Source of the DNA: Nitrospira sp.
GTDB lineage: Bacteria; Nitrospirota; Nitrospiria; Nitrospirales; Nitrospiraceae
Length of the DNA stretch: 17,260 nt
Assembly (NCBI GenBank): GCA_030456405.1
Contig: JAKDNQ010000023.1
Coordinates: forward strand, 1 to 17,260
Direction: 5' to 3'
Position numbers and translations under genes: made by a program. Each line of letters opens with the position of its first letter. Position 1 is the first letter of the stretch. Shown one piece after another: positions 7,406-14,532 of the stretch. A model generated the notes under the pieces. The model ran no database searches and was not told where the DNA came from. It worked only from the letters and a program-made list of their open reading frames with translations.

Positions 7406-7840
7406 CTAACCATTGACTCGCTTACTATTCAGTGGTTCGACCACTCCGATGGAAAGCAACGAGGCATCCTGCGGGAGCTCGCGCACACCGTGAGCCATAT
7501 CGAGGGCGCCGTTGAACATCACGCCATCTTCCATCGATAGGATCGGCGTTTTGATACTCCCGGTCATGATAGCTGGCGCGCGGAGCTTGATGCATTCTGT
7601 TGCCACGATGTCCCCCGTAATCTTTCCTTTACAGATAATGGTTCCGGCGGTAATTGTTGCTTGGAGAACGGCCTCATCACCAATGAGCAGGACGCCATCA
7701 GTATGGATTTCTCCATCGACATATCCGTCAATTCTCACCGTACCGCTATAGGAGATCGAACCCTTGAACTCGACTCCTTTTCCCACAAAGGCACTAATGT
7801 CTCCAGCCCCCTCGGTGTTTGTTGAGTTGGCAGCACCCAT
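7406..7840 (-). CDS. Bactofilin
   Basis: A 144-residue bactofilin (DUF583/PF04519), a cytoskeletal protein that self-assembles into nucleotide-independent filaments, often at the inner membrane. After a short flexible N-terminus (MGAANSTNTEGAG) come FVGKGVEFKGSISYSGTVRI and DGYVDGEI, then the regular GD/GxI repeats of the right-handed beta-helix (LLIGDEAVLQATI, IICKGKITGDIVA, LRAPAIMTGSI, LSMEDGVMFNG). ATG 7840 is chosen because AAGGAGG lies just upstream; a longer frame to 7909 lacks such a site. Length is typical. It shares no promoter motif with the phosphate-type genes on either side. Confidence 0.92.
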   Translation of the reverse strand: MGAANSTNTEGAGDISAFVGKGVEFKGSISYSGTVRIDGYVDGEIHTDGVLLIGDEAVLQATITAGTIICKGKITGDIVATECIKLRAPAIMTGSIKTPILSMEDGVMFNGALDMAHGVRELPQDASLLSIGVVEPLNSKRVNG

Positions 7841-7927
7841 AACAACCTCCTTGCCTTCCTGCTCGCGTGAGCCCGTCCCTATTTTTTTCTCCTGCCCCCA
7901 CATGAACACGCCTCCATCGAGTTGGTG

Positions 7928-7954
7928 ACTATATTATGCCCGCCGTCATGACAA
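7928..7954 (-). promoter_or_regulatory. Candidate sigma-70-type promoter of the bactofilin gene
   Basis: On the minus strand TTGTCA (7954-7949) and TATAGT (7933-7928) are separated by a 15-bp spacer, shorter than the 17-bp optimum. The leader to ATG 7840 would be about 80 bases. Pattern match only. Confidence 0.3.
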
Positions 7955-8113
7955 GAGCCCGGTCAGAGTAGTGAGATCTGAGGGACAGATACAATGCCAC
8001 TTACGTAGGGGATCTGTATCATTAGGTATTTATATTTGCATGGGCAGACCCTTTCGCATCTTCACAAGATCACGCTCCGCTCGCCACTCGTACGAAGAGA
8101 ACCTTGATCCATA

Positions 8114-8168
8114 ATTTACCTCTCCTCAACCTCCCCCCAACCGATTCGTAACGCGGCGTGAGTATGCT
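8114..8168 (+). promoter_or_regulatory. Phased AAC-repeat promoter of the 5'-nucleotidase gene
   Basis: Four 7-mers at exact 11-bp steps: ATTTACC (8114-8120), CTCAACC (8125-8131), CCCAACC (8136-8142) and CGTAACG (8147-8153). TATGCT (8163-8168) starts 20 bases after the third unit, the same spacing seen at the other arrays; the fourth unit would then sit over the -35 to -10 spacer. The leader to ATG 8242 is about 67 bases. Confidence 0.6.
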
Positions 8169-8241
8169 TCGTCTGCGCACTGTGCACTACCAGATCACTG
8201 TGCGCATTCAATGAGCTTCCATTCAATGAAAGGAGCGTCCC

Positions 8242-10155
8242 ATGCCGTTCAGACACATGCTGAAGAAGATGGTTGTCCCCCTTGCCCTGAGCGGGCTTGT
8301 CTTCGTTGAAGGCGCGTGCGTCTCTCAACTCGCATTCGCCGGCCTATCACAGGACTGGTATTCTCTCGAATGGGATCGCGACGACGACGAAGACAACTCC
8401 GTTGAGGTGCGCCGTGCCGCCGAACGGAGGGTGGAGTGGCAACACCTCGATTTTCAAAAACAGGATAAAGACTCGCTTCTGCATGTGCAGATACTCGGCA
8501 TCAACGATTTTCACGGACAGATCTCGGCGGGACGGCGCGTGACGAATCGTCCGGTCGGAGGAGCCGCAGTGCTGGTGTCGTATCTCACCGCAGCCCAGAC
8601 GGATCCGAACGATCCTGGTCTCGGCGATCGCACCTTCATCGTGCACTCCGGCGATCATGTCGGCGCCTCGCCTCCGGAATCGGCCCTACTCCAAAACGAA
8701 CCGTCCATCAGCTTCTTGAACCTCTTGGCCAACCGCTACTGCCGCTTCAATGATCGAAAAGACTGGTTCACTGGTCGCCGCCTCTGGGACGATGACGATA
8801 TGCGAGACGACCATCTCGATCGCCGCCTGCATCCCAAATGCAACCTCGTCGGGACGCCCGGCAACCATGAGTTCGACGAAGGCAAAGATGAACTGTTCCG
8901 TCTATTGAACGGCGGCAACCATCCGGCCGGCCCGTTCTTGGAGAATCCCTATCGCGGCTCCCGGTATCCGACCGTATCCTCCAACGTGGTCGAGGAGAAG
9001 ACTGGAAAGCCTATTCTTCCACCCTTCGTGATCAAGCAGGTGAACGGCGTACGGCTTGCTTTTATTGGAGCCGTCCTCAAACAGACGCCCACGATCGTCA
9101 CGCCGACCGGCGTCGCCGGGTTGAAATTCCTCGACGAAGCGGACAGCATTAACCGGTACGTGCGTTGGCTGCGCCGGGAAGAAGGCATCCATACCTTCAT
9201 TGTGGTGATCCATCAGGGCGGAAGGCAGACATCTTACCAAGGCCCTACTCAGCCGGGCGGGCTCATCAACGGCCAGGACATCGTCGATATCGTCTCGCGC
9301 TTGGACGACGATGTGGACGTGGTCGTGTCCGGCCATGCTCATTCATTCACGAACGCGCTGCTGAAGAACCAGAACGGCGCGGAGATCCTCATCACACAGG
9401 CCTTCTCCTCCAGCACTGCCTATGGCGATATCGACCTCACGATCGATCGGAAGACACGCGACGTAGTGGCAAAGAGCGCAGCCATCGTTACGACGTTCGC
9501 GGATGCCGGGCCGGGCCTGACGCCAGATCCTCAGGTCGCCGAGCTGGTCGCGCAAGCTGAGGCCAAAGTCGCGCCGCTCGTCAACCGCGTGATCGGCGAA
9601 GCCGCCACCGACCTGCTGCGAACGGAAAATCCGGCCGGTGAGTCGGTGCTGGGCAATCTGATCGCCGATGCGCAGCGAACGGCCCTTGGTACGGACTTCG
9701 CGTTCATGAATCCCGGCGGCATCCGGGCCGATCTCTTGGCAGGTCCCGTGACGTTCGGCGAACTATTCACGGTACAACCGTTCGGCAATAGTCTGGTCCG
9801 TATGAACTTGACTGGCCAGCAGATTTACGACCTGCTGAATCAACAATGGCTCAATCAACCTTTCCCGCGCATCATGAAAACCTCCGGGCTCACCTATACG
9901 TGGGATAACAACCGGCCGATCGGAGATCGCATCGTCGAAGTGCGCCGAAACGGCGCCCCGATCGACCGGCAAGCGAGCTTCTCTGTGACCGTCAACAATT
10001 TCATGGCGGCGGGTGGCGACAACTTCACGGTGTTGACGCAGGGACAGAATCAGGTAGGCGGCCCGATCGATCTGGATGCGCTGATCGCCTATGTCCAGGG
10101 CTTACCGCAGCCGTTCTCGGCAGCCATTGAAGGGCGGATCACACGACTCAATTGA
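8242..10155 (+). CDS. Secreted 5'-nucleotidase / UshA-like metallophosphoesterase
   Basis: A 637-residue exported nucleotidase of the UshA/CpdB superfamily, which hydrolyses nucleotides to nucleoside and phosphate outside the cytoplasm. AAAGGAG precedes ATG 8242. A signal peptide runs to about AFA (31-33). The N-terminal metallophosphatase domain has all the metal motifs: GINDFHG (86-92), VHSGDHVG (134-141), GTPGNHEFD (204-212), IHQGG (324-328) and SGHAHSF (364-370). The insert at about 165-200 is rich in Asp/Arg. The C-terminal nucleotidase domain has LGNLIADAQR (471-480), MNPGGIR (490-496), PFGNSLVRMNL (514-524) and the substrate-stacking-type AAGGDNF (590-596). No anchor is visible. The repeat promoter agrees with induction under phosphate limitation. 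Confidence 0.93.
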   Translation: MPFRHMLKKMVVPLALSGLVFVEGACVSQLAFAGLSQDWYSLEWDRDDDEDNSVEVRRAAERRVEWQHLDFQKQDKDSLLHVQILGINDFHGQISAGRRVTNRPVGGAAVLVSYLTAAQTDPNDPGLGDRTFIVHSGDHVGASPPESALLQNEPSISFLNLLANRYCRFNDRKDWFTGRRLWDDDDMRDDHLDRRLHPKCNLVGTPGNHEFDEGKDELFRLLNGGNHPAGPFLENPYRGSRYPTVSSNVVEEKTGKPILPPFVIKQVNGVRLAFIGAVLKQTPTIVTPTGVAGLKFLDEADSINRYVRWLRREEGIHTFIVVIHQGGRQTSYQGPTQPGGLINGQDIVDIVSRLDDDVDVVVSGHAHSFTNALLKNQNGAEILITQAFSSSTAYGDIDLTIDRKTRDVVAKSAAIVTTFADAGPGLTPDPQVAELVAQAEAKVAPLVNRVIGEAATDLLRTENPAGESVLGNLIADAQRTALGTDFAFMNPGGIRADLLAGPVTFGELFTVQPFGNSLVRMNLTGQQIYDLLNQQWLNQPFPRIMKTSGLTYTWDNNRPIGDRIVEVRRNGAPIDRQASFSVTVNNFMAAGGDNFTVLTQGQNQVGGPIDLDALIAYVQGLPQPFSAAIEGRITRLN

Positions 10156-10180
10156 GGGATGGAAAGGGTAAGGAGGACTT

Positions 10181-10247
10181 CGGTGGTGCGATGGTCTACA
10201 ACGCCTCCGAGTCGGCCGCGTCGGCGTTTGCCACCCACATGAACCAT
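10181..10247 (+). pseudogene. Decayed fragment of a second choice-of-anchor I gene
   Basis: These 67 bases align without gaps to 5659-5725 of the intact choice-of-anchor I gene, with roughly three quarters of bases identical by eye. The frame reads GGAMVYNASESAASAFATHM against GGVMVYDISKPTEPKFATYI. Only this block survives, directly behind the 5'-nucleotidase stop. It implies that a choice-of-anchor I gene once followed the nucleotidase on the same strand. Confidence 0.7.
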
Positions 10248-10276
10248 CATGAATGATGAAACTAAGCAGGCCTTGA

Positions 10277-10331
10277 ATTTACGCATCAGTAACAAGCCGC
10301 TAACCGCAGCGCAATACAGACTTGGTAGAAT
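10277..10331 (+). promoter_or_regulatory. Phased TAAC-repeat promoter of the CBS-domain gene
   Basis: ATTTACG (10277-10283), AGTAACA (10288-10294) and GCTAACC (10299-10305) are spaced by exactly 11 bp. The good -10 hexamer TAGAAT (10326-10331) follows after 20 bases. The leader to ATG 10372 is about 34 bases. Confidence 0.6.
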
Positions 10332-10371
10332 CACGCCAATACATATAATCACAATCAAAGGAGGGGAACAG

Positions 10372-10755
10372 ATGGTTACAGTCAGTCAACTCATGAAGCG
10401 GGATCTCGTGACGGTAGATTCCGGCACCTCGGTCATCGAGGCCGCCAAGTTGATGAAAGTCTGCAATGTGGGAAGCGTGTTGGTCTCTCACGATCACCGG
10501 ATCATCGGCATCGTCACGGAATCGGATGTCGTCAAGAAATTCGTGGGAGCCGACAAGGCGTCCTACTTTATCCCCGTCGAAGACATCATGAGCCGCCCGA
10601 TCATTGGGATCGATGAACGCCGCCCCCTCACCGAAGCGGCAGACCTCATGGATAGGCACCAGACCCACCACCTGGGTGTCACCAAGGGTGGGACGGTGAT
10701 CGGCACCCTCTCCGTCCGCGATCTGCTTCGCCCCGTCTCCATCGACGAATTCTAA
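10372..10755 (+). CDS. Two-CBS-domain protein
   Basis: A 127-residue cytoplasmic protein made only of two CBS motifs, a module that binds adenine nucleotides such as AMP, ATP or related ligands. The first repeat spans about residues 5-60 (VSQLMKRDLVTVDSGTSVIE, GSVLVSHDHRIIGIVTESDV). The second spans 68-122 (VEDIMSRPIIGIDERRPLTE, HHLGVTKGGTVIGTLSVRDL). ATG 10372 is preceded by AAAGGAGGGG, so the longer frame upstream is not used. Stand-alone CBS pairs usually act as energy or nucleotide sensors through partner proteins; no partner is fused here. It carries the same repeat promoter as the nucleotidase next door. Confidence 0.9.
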   Translation: MVTVSQLMKRDLVTVDSGTSVIEAAKLMKVCNVGSVLVSHDHRIIGIVTESDVVKKFVGADKASYFIPVEDIMSRPIIGIDERRPLTEAADLMDRHQTHHLGVTKGGTVIGTLSVRDLLRPVSIDEF

Positions 10756-10787
10756 CTTTCAACCCTCTCAAGACCGGTGGTCTATTC

Positions 10788-10839
10788 GGTCTATCTTGTC
10801 TATTCGGCGACGAGACAGACCGGATAGACAAGATCGACC
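10788..10839. terminator. Large imperfect hairpin between convergent genes, made of GTCTATC/GACAGACC repeats
   Basis: The arms at 10788-10807 and 10820-10839 pair over 18 of 20 positions plus one G-U, with a 12-base loop. The surroundings (10776-10858) are built from repeated short words: GTCTATTCGG twice on the left, GACAGACC twice on the right. Sitting between the CBS stop (10755) and the regulator stop (10858), it may act as a bidirectional terminator, although T tracts are absent. Confidence 0.55.
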
Positions 10840-10857
10840 AGACAGACCATGCCTGTC

Positions 10858-11565
10858 TCAGGCTCGCAGCTTGTATCCCACGCCTCTTACGGTCAGGAGC
10901 AATGTCGGACTAGACGGGTTTTGTTCAATCTTCTGCCGCAGCGAATGAATGTGTACATCAAGCGCGTGCTCTTCGAGAGCAAATCCTTCCCCCCACACCA
11001 GGTTGAGCAACTCCTGGCGAGAGAATACGCGGCGGGGCGATTCGAGGAAGTGCCTGAGAATCTGGAATTCCTTTGGGGTGAGGTCGATGGCATAGCCGTT
11101 GATCAGGACTTCGTGACGATCGAGGTCCATTCGAATATTCCCCGCGCTATACTGGTTGTTCAACTCGACGCCTGCCTCTCGGCGTCGAAGGATGGCGCGC
11201 ACCCGTGCGACAATCTCGCGGACACTCTGGCCGCACACGACCAAATCTACATCCTGATCGTATTCTTGAAGACACTCTTCGTCCTGATAGGAAAGGCTTC
11301 CCTCCTGCACCGCGACGATCGGGACTCTTTTCAACATTCTCATCCGGCGGAATTTGGCGACGGAGTCGGAGCGACGGTCAAGAATAATTAAGGATGGTGC
11401 GTTCACTTCCGCCTCTGAGAGGGCACGGGATTCCGTGGTCACCGCTGCGCCACGATATCCGCCCGTTTCCAGAGCGTTCTTCAACGACTTCGCGATCGAC
11501 TCGGACTTCAGAAAGATGAGCACAAAACCGCATACGCCTGCTCTAGATGGTGTATCCGTCAACAT
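10858..11565 (-). CDS. PhoB/OmpR-family response regulator with a degenerate receiver
   Basis: Two-domain regulator. The C-terminal half is a clear PhoB-type winged helix: IDLTPKEFQILRHFLESP, VFSRQELLNLVWG, ALDVHIHSLRQKIEQ (compare the DVHIRRLRKAL of PhoB) and TVRGVGYKLRA at the end. The N-terminal half has receiver spacing but is degraded. The paired acidic residues after strand 1 are replaced (LIFLKSES). The phosphoacceptor-position Asp is kept (LIILDRR). The strand-4 Thr/Ser is lost (PIVAVQEGS), and the strand-5 Lys is replaced (LVVCGQS). Phosphorylation-dependent switching is therefore doubtful. The start is uncertain: ATG 11565 is used because the likely -10 is at 11580-11575; ATG 11598 would lie upstream of transcription, and GTG 11523 is a further option. 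Its promoter carries the same phased repeats as the putative targets, suggesting autoregulation. Confidence 0.88.
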   Translation of the reverse strand: MLTDTPSRAGVCGFVLIFLKSESIAKSLKNALETGGYRGAAVTTESRALSEAEVNAPSLIILDRRSDSVAKFRRMRMLKRVPIVAVQEGSLSYQDEECLQEYDQDVDLVVCGQSVREIVARVRAILRRREAGVELNNQYSAGNIRMDLDRHEVLINGYAIDLTPKEFQILRHFLESPRRVFSRQELLNLVWGEGFALEEHALDVHIHSLRQKIEQNPSSPTLLLTVRGVGYKLRA

Positions 11566-11574
11566 TGCGAGGCA

Positions 11575-11629
11575 ATAATAGGATCGGACAAACACCATAT
11601 CGTTACGACAGAGTTACTTGTCCGTTAAA
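11575..11629 (-). promoter_or_regulatory. Phased TAAC-repeat promoter of the response regulator
   Basis: On the minus strand: TTTAACG (11629-11623), AGTAACT (11618-11612) and CGTAACG (11607-11601), each 11 bp apart. TATTAT (11580-11575), five of six matches to the -10 consensus, follows after exactly 20 bases. This is the cleanest array in the window. Confidence 0.65.
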
Positions 11630-11671
11630 TCAACCGTCGCACTTGGACACCGACCGGTCGCTCAGCTTGAA

Positions 11672-11700
11672 TATAACGTCAACTTATCAATGACTTGATC
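11672..11700 (+). promoter_or_regulatory. Weak phased repeat upstream of the CYTH-CHAD gene
   Basis: TATAACG (11672-11678), CTTATCA (11683-11689) and CTTGATC (11694-11700) keep the 11-bp step, but only the first has the TAAC core and no good -10 follows at 20 bases. A possible degenerate member of the same operator class. Confidence 0.25.
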
Positions 11701-11796
11701 TGAAAGCAGACTTGGCCCATTCTCCTACTTAGGGGATTGCTTCCCGCTCCCTCCTTCTGCGACATTCATAGCGACAGGTCCCGTAAGGAAACTGCG

Positions 11797-13293
11797 ATGG
11801 CTCGTGCCAAGAACACTCCCTCGAAACCGACAGAACCAGCTACTGTCAACCCGGCTGTACAATCGACGGTCGAGCGTGAGATCAAGCTGGCTGTTGGTGA
11901 CCGTTTCCGTCTACCTGAGCTCCCCGGCGCCCCGCTTCCGCGACGGCAGCTGACCTCGACCTACTACGACACCTCACAATACGACCTAGCCCATGCGGGG
12001 ATCACCCTCCGCCATCGAGTCGAGCGTGGGAGACAGGCCTGGCAAATGAAACTCCCGCTGATGAAGGACCGGCAGGAAATTGAGCTGGTCGATCGCCAAT
12101 CTATGCCACCAAATATATTCCGCGATTTACTCTTTCTCCCTCTGGGACAGCGAGAACTCTTGCCTGTGGCGACTTTACGAGTCTGGCGAGCCGGTATCCG
12201 TGTCCGTATGGACCGTGCCCCTGTCGCAGACGTGACGCTCGACCATGTGTCCGTCATGAAGGACGGAACGGTCATTCAGCGCTTTCGAGAACTCGAAATC
12301 GAACGGATCGATGGGAAGGACAGCGCGCTGTCTGACATCGAACGACAGCTCCGTCGAGCGGGTGCCGACGATCATGACGGACGCCCCAAGCTATTTCGCG
12401 CGCTGTCTTTTGTGGCTTCTGGTCCGGAGCCACCGCCGGCATCGGATGCGCCGGTGATAGATCATGTGAAGTCGGCCCTCGCGCGGCATGTTCGATTGCT
12501 GGTTGCGCACGATCCCGGCGCCAGGCTCGGAAGGGAACCTGAAAGCCTGCACCAAATGCGTGTGGCTACGAGGCAATTGCGCGCCGTCCTACGCGCCGCC
12601 AAACCGATGCTGATTCCTGAATGGGCCGACTCGTTACGGGATGAGTTGCGCTGGCTCGGCCGCCTGCTGGGACCGGCTCGCGACCTCGACGTGCAACTCG
12701 CCTATTTCCGTCAAGAATCGACCGCGCTGGATGCGCGAGATCGCCGGCCTCTGACACCATTCATCGCCCATCTGGAAGCCCAACGGAACAAGGCCCAAGA
12801 AATCCTAGTGAACGAGCTAAAGAGCGCACGATATCTCGACCTGATCAGGCGGCTTCGAGAAGCACCGCACGATCCGAGCGCCGTTGAATCGACTATGACG
12901 TTGCATGACCTCGCCAAGCAGGAATTCACAAAGTTACGAAACGCGATCCGCCAGGCTGGTCACACGCCCAACAATGCCACGGTACACGATACTAGGATCA
13001 AAACCAAACGGGCCCGCTATGCCGCCGAACTCGCGGAATCGATGGTCGGCAAGCCGGCCACACGCTTCGTCAAGAAGGCCCGCGTCGCGCAGAACATCTT
13101 AGGTATGCACCAAGACGCCGTCCAAGCTGAAGCGCATGTCCGGGCGTTCCTCAAGCACTCGGCCAGCACCAGGGCCGCCTTTGTCGCCGGACGCATGGTC
13201 GAACGCCAGCGCCAGCGTCGTGAGAAGGCCAGAAAAAAGATGCAGAGGCTTTTGCCGTCTCTCGTAAAACGAGGCGAGAAAGCTTGGGGGTAA
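11797..13293 (+). CDS. CYTH and CHAD domain protein
   Basis: A 498-residue soluble protein. ATG 11797 has AAGGAA about eight bases upstream; an earlier in-frame start at 11737 lacks a site. The N-terminal CYTH domain (about 24-215) begins with the metal-binding EREIK motif (26-30) and contains STYYDTSQYDLAHAGITLRH and WQMKLPL; CYTH enzymes act on triphosphates or inorganic tripolyphosphate. The C-terminal CHAD domain (about 235-490) shows the conserved His/Arg/Lys helices: LHQMRVATRQLRAVLRAAKP, LGRLLGPARDLDVQLAYF, VHDTRIKTKRARYAAELAES and ILGMHQDAVQAEAHVRAFL. CHAD domains bind polyphosphate and often localise to polyphosphate granules. With ppk1 at the left edge this supports a polyphosphate role. 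The neighbouring regulator is divergent. Confidence 0.93.
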   Translation: MARAKNTPSKPTEPATVNPAVQSTVEREIKLAVGDRFRLPELPGAPLPRRQLTSTYYDTSQYDLAHAGITLRHRVERGRQAWQMKLPLMKDRQEIELVDRQSMPPNIFRDLLFLPLGQRELLPVATLRVWRAGIRVRMDRAPVADVTLDHVSVMKDGTVIQRFRELEIERIDGKDSALSDIERQLRRAGADDHDGRPKLFRALSFVASGPEPPPASDAPVIDHVKSALARHVRLLVAHDPGARLGREPESLHQMRVATRQLRAVLRAAKPMLIPEWADSLRDELRWLGRLLGPARDLDVQLAYFRQESTALDARDRRPLTPFIAHLEAQRNKAQEILVNELKSARYLDLIRRLREAPHDPSAVESTMTLHDLAKQEFTKLRNAIRQAGHTPNNATVHDTRIKTKRARYAAELAESMVGKPATRFVKKARVAQNILGMHQDAVQAEAHVRAFLKHSASTRAAFVAGRMVERQRQRREKARKKMQRLLPSLVKRGEKAWG

Positions 13294-13436
13294 AACTGAC
13301 GGGATGCGCGACGAGCGGGATCCTAAGTTCTAGGTTCTGGGTTTTAAGATCTGAGTTCTGTGTTTCGGGAACCTCGGACCTTGAACCCTCGTCCGTCTCG
13401 CCCGGCAATTCTATGTGGTGTGCTCCTATGGTTGAC
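13294..13436. other. Intergenic stretch with degenerate TTCT/GGTTCT-type repeats
   Basis: From 13323 to 13366 the sequence is a string of imperfect short words (AAGTTCT, AGGTTCTGGG, GAGTTCTG, GTGTTTCGG). This low-complexity composition differs from nearby coding DNA. No open frame here has a start signal. Confidence 0.5.
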
Positions 13437-13545
13437 CAAAAGACCGCACATATCGCAGCACCTGCCACGCTTCTTCCGTCAATACGAGCGGCCTGCCATT
13501 CCTTGTCAGTGAAGTTTCTTGGTGAGAGATTTTTTCACGTCCAAG
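13437..13545 (-). pseudogene. Decayed cytochrome c fragment
   Basis: On the minus strand two blocks match the intact cytochrome c at 16679-17137. One encodes RNFTDKEWQAAR, the other LVLTEEAWQVLRYVRSF. The 74 bases between the corresponding CGAGCGG copies of the intact gene (16738-16744 and 16812-16818) are missing here, leaving one CGAGCGG at 13485-13491. The deletion removes the Met-ligand loop and shifts the frame. The haem motif is absent. This is a relic of a related cytochrome gene. Confidence 0.75.
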
Positions 13546-13587
13546 GGCTCTCGCATCGTTTCAACCTTGGAGAATCTGTTTCCAGAT

Positions 13588-14388
13588 TCACATATTCCCC
13601 TCAAGCAGTTTCATGCCATTATGAATAATCATGACGATCGCGACCCCGATTGCGACGACTGCGACACTCTTCGTCAACGTCGCTGGTGAGACCAGTCGAA
13701 CAACCCACGACCCCCCGGTCATACCCACGGCGCTCCCCAGCAACAAGAGGCCGGCGAGAGGCCAATCCATCTGTCCTGCCTGTAAATGGCCTACAAGCCC
13801 TCCGACGGCGACACACGCGATGATCAACAGTGACGTACTCACAGCCATCCGCGTGGGAAACCCCAGCACCAGTGCGAGCGCCGGCACAATCACGAAACCG
13901 CCGCCAACGCCGAAGAATCCGGTCAAGAGCCCGACGACCATGCCGATCAGCGAGACCTTAACCCAGCAGGAGCGCGGAAAACGCTCGGCACAACTCTCGC
14001 CGGTAAAACCTCCGACACTTTGACCGCTGCTTCGCCACATCCGCCAAGCCACTACGATCATCAAGGCGCCGAACAGCAGGAGCACCGTTTCTCCCCGTAC
14101 GAACCGATGCCCAAATGAGCCAACCCAGGCACCGACTGCGCCGGTGACGCTGAAGACCAATCCAGGCTTCACCCTCACCTCACCGGACTGCCTTCGTTGA
14201 TACACGCCGATCAACGCCGAAGCCGCAACCACCACCAACGAGAGTGCCGTAGCAGACTGCACTTTCGCACCAAGCACGTACACCAAAAGCGGAATTGCCA
14301 GGAACGAGCCGCCCCCGCCGGTGGCTCCGAGCATGAGACCGATCAACCCGCCTGACAGAACAGCCAGCCCTGCATGGTCGATGGTCAT
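13588..14388 (-). CDS. TauE/SafE family membrane exporter
   Basis: A 266-residue polytopic membrane protein of the sulfite/taurine exporter family. The start is set at ATG 14388 (MTIDHAGLAVLSGG), since the longer frame to 14481 adds a charged, non-hydrophobic leader; the choice is not certain. It has about eight hydrophobic segments and the two glycine-rich repeats that mark the family: LGATGGGGSFLAIPLLVYVL near residue 20 and TGFFGVGGGFVIVPALALVL in the second half. It lies 145 bases downstream of the persulfide dioxygenase-rhodanese on the same strand. Export of sulfite formed by that enzyme is the natural reading, but the substrate is not visible in sequence. Confidence 0.88.
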   Translation of the reverse strand: MTIDHAGLAVLSGGLIGLMLGATGGGGSFLAIPLLVYVLGAKVQSATALSLVVVAASALIGVYQRRQSGEVRVKPGLVFSVTGAVGAWVGSFGHRFVRGETVLLLFGALMIVVAWRMWRSSGQSVGGFTGESCAERFPRSCWVKVSLIGMVVGLLTGFFGVGGGFVIVPALALVLGFPTRMAVSTSLLIIACVAVGGLVGHLQAGQMDWPLAGLLLLGSAVGMTGGSWVVRLVSPATLTKSVAVVAIGVAIVMIIHNGMKLLEGNM

Positions 14389-14532
14389 CGGTATATCTTC
14401 ATCCGTGAAGCGTCGTTCGTCAATCTTGGAACAATGCGTAAATCTTTCACGCAGTCGATCTGCTGAACTCCGTACATTCAACGGGTCAACCGTTCATTCT
14501 GATACGTCCTCTTTCTCCCTCATACCGATCAA

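Noticed and set aside
7976..8024. Repeated GATACA/TGTATC words between bactofilin and nucleotidase
   Set aside because: Partial and mixed in orientation; no consistent spacing or link to a promoter.
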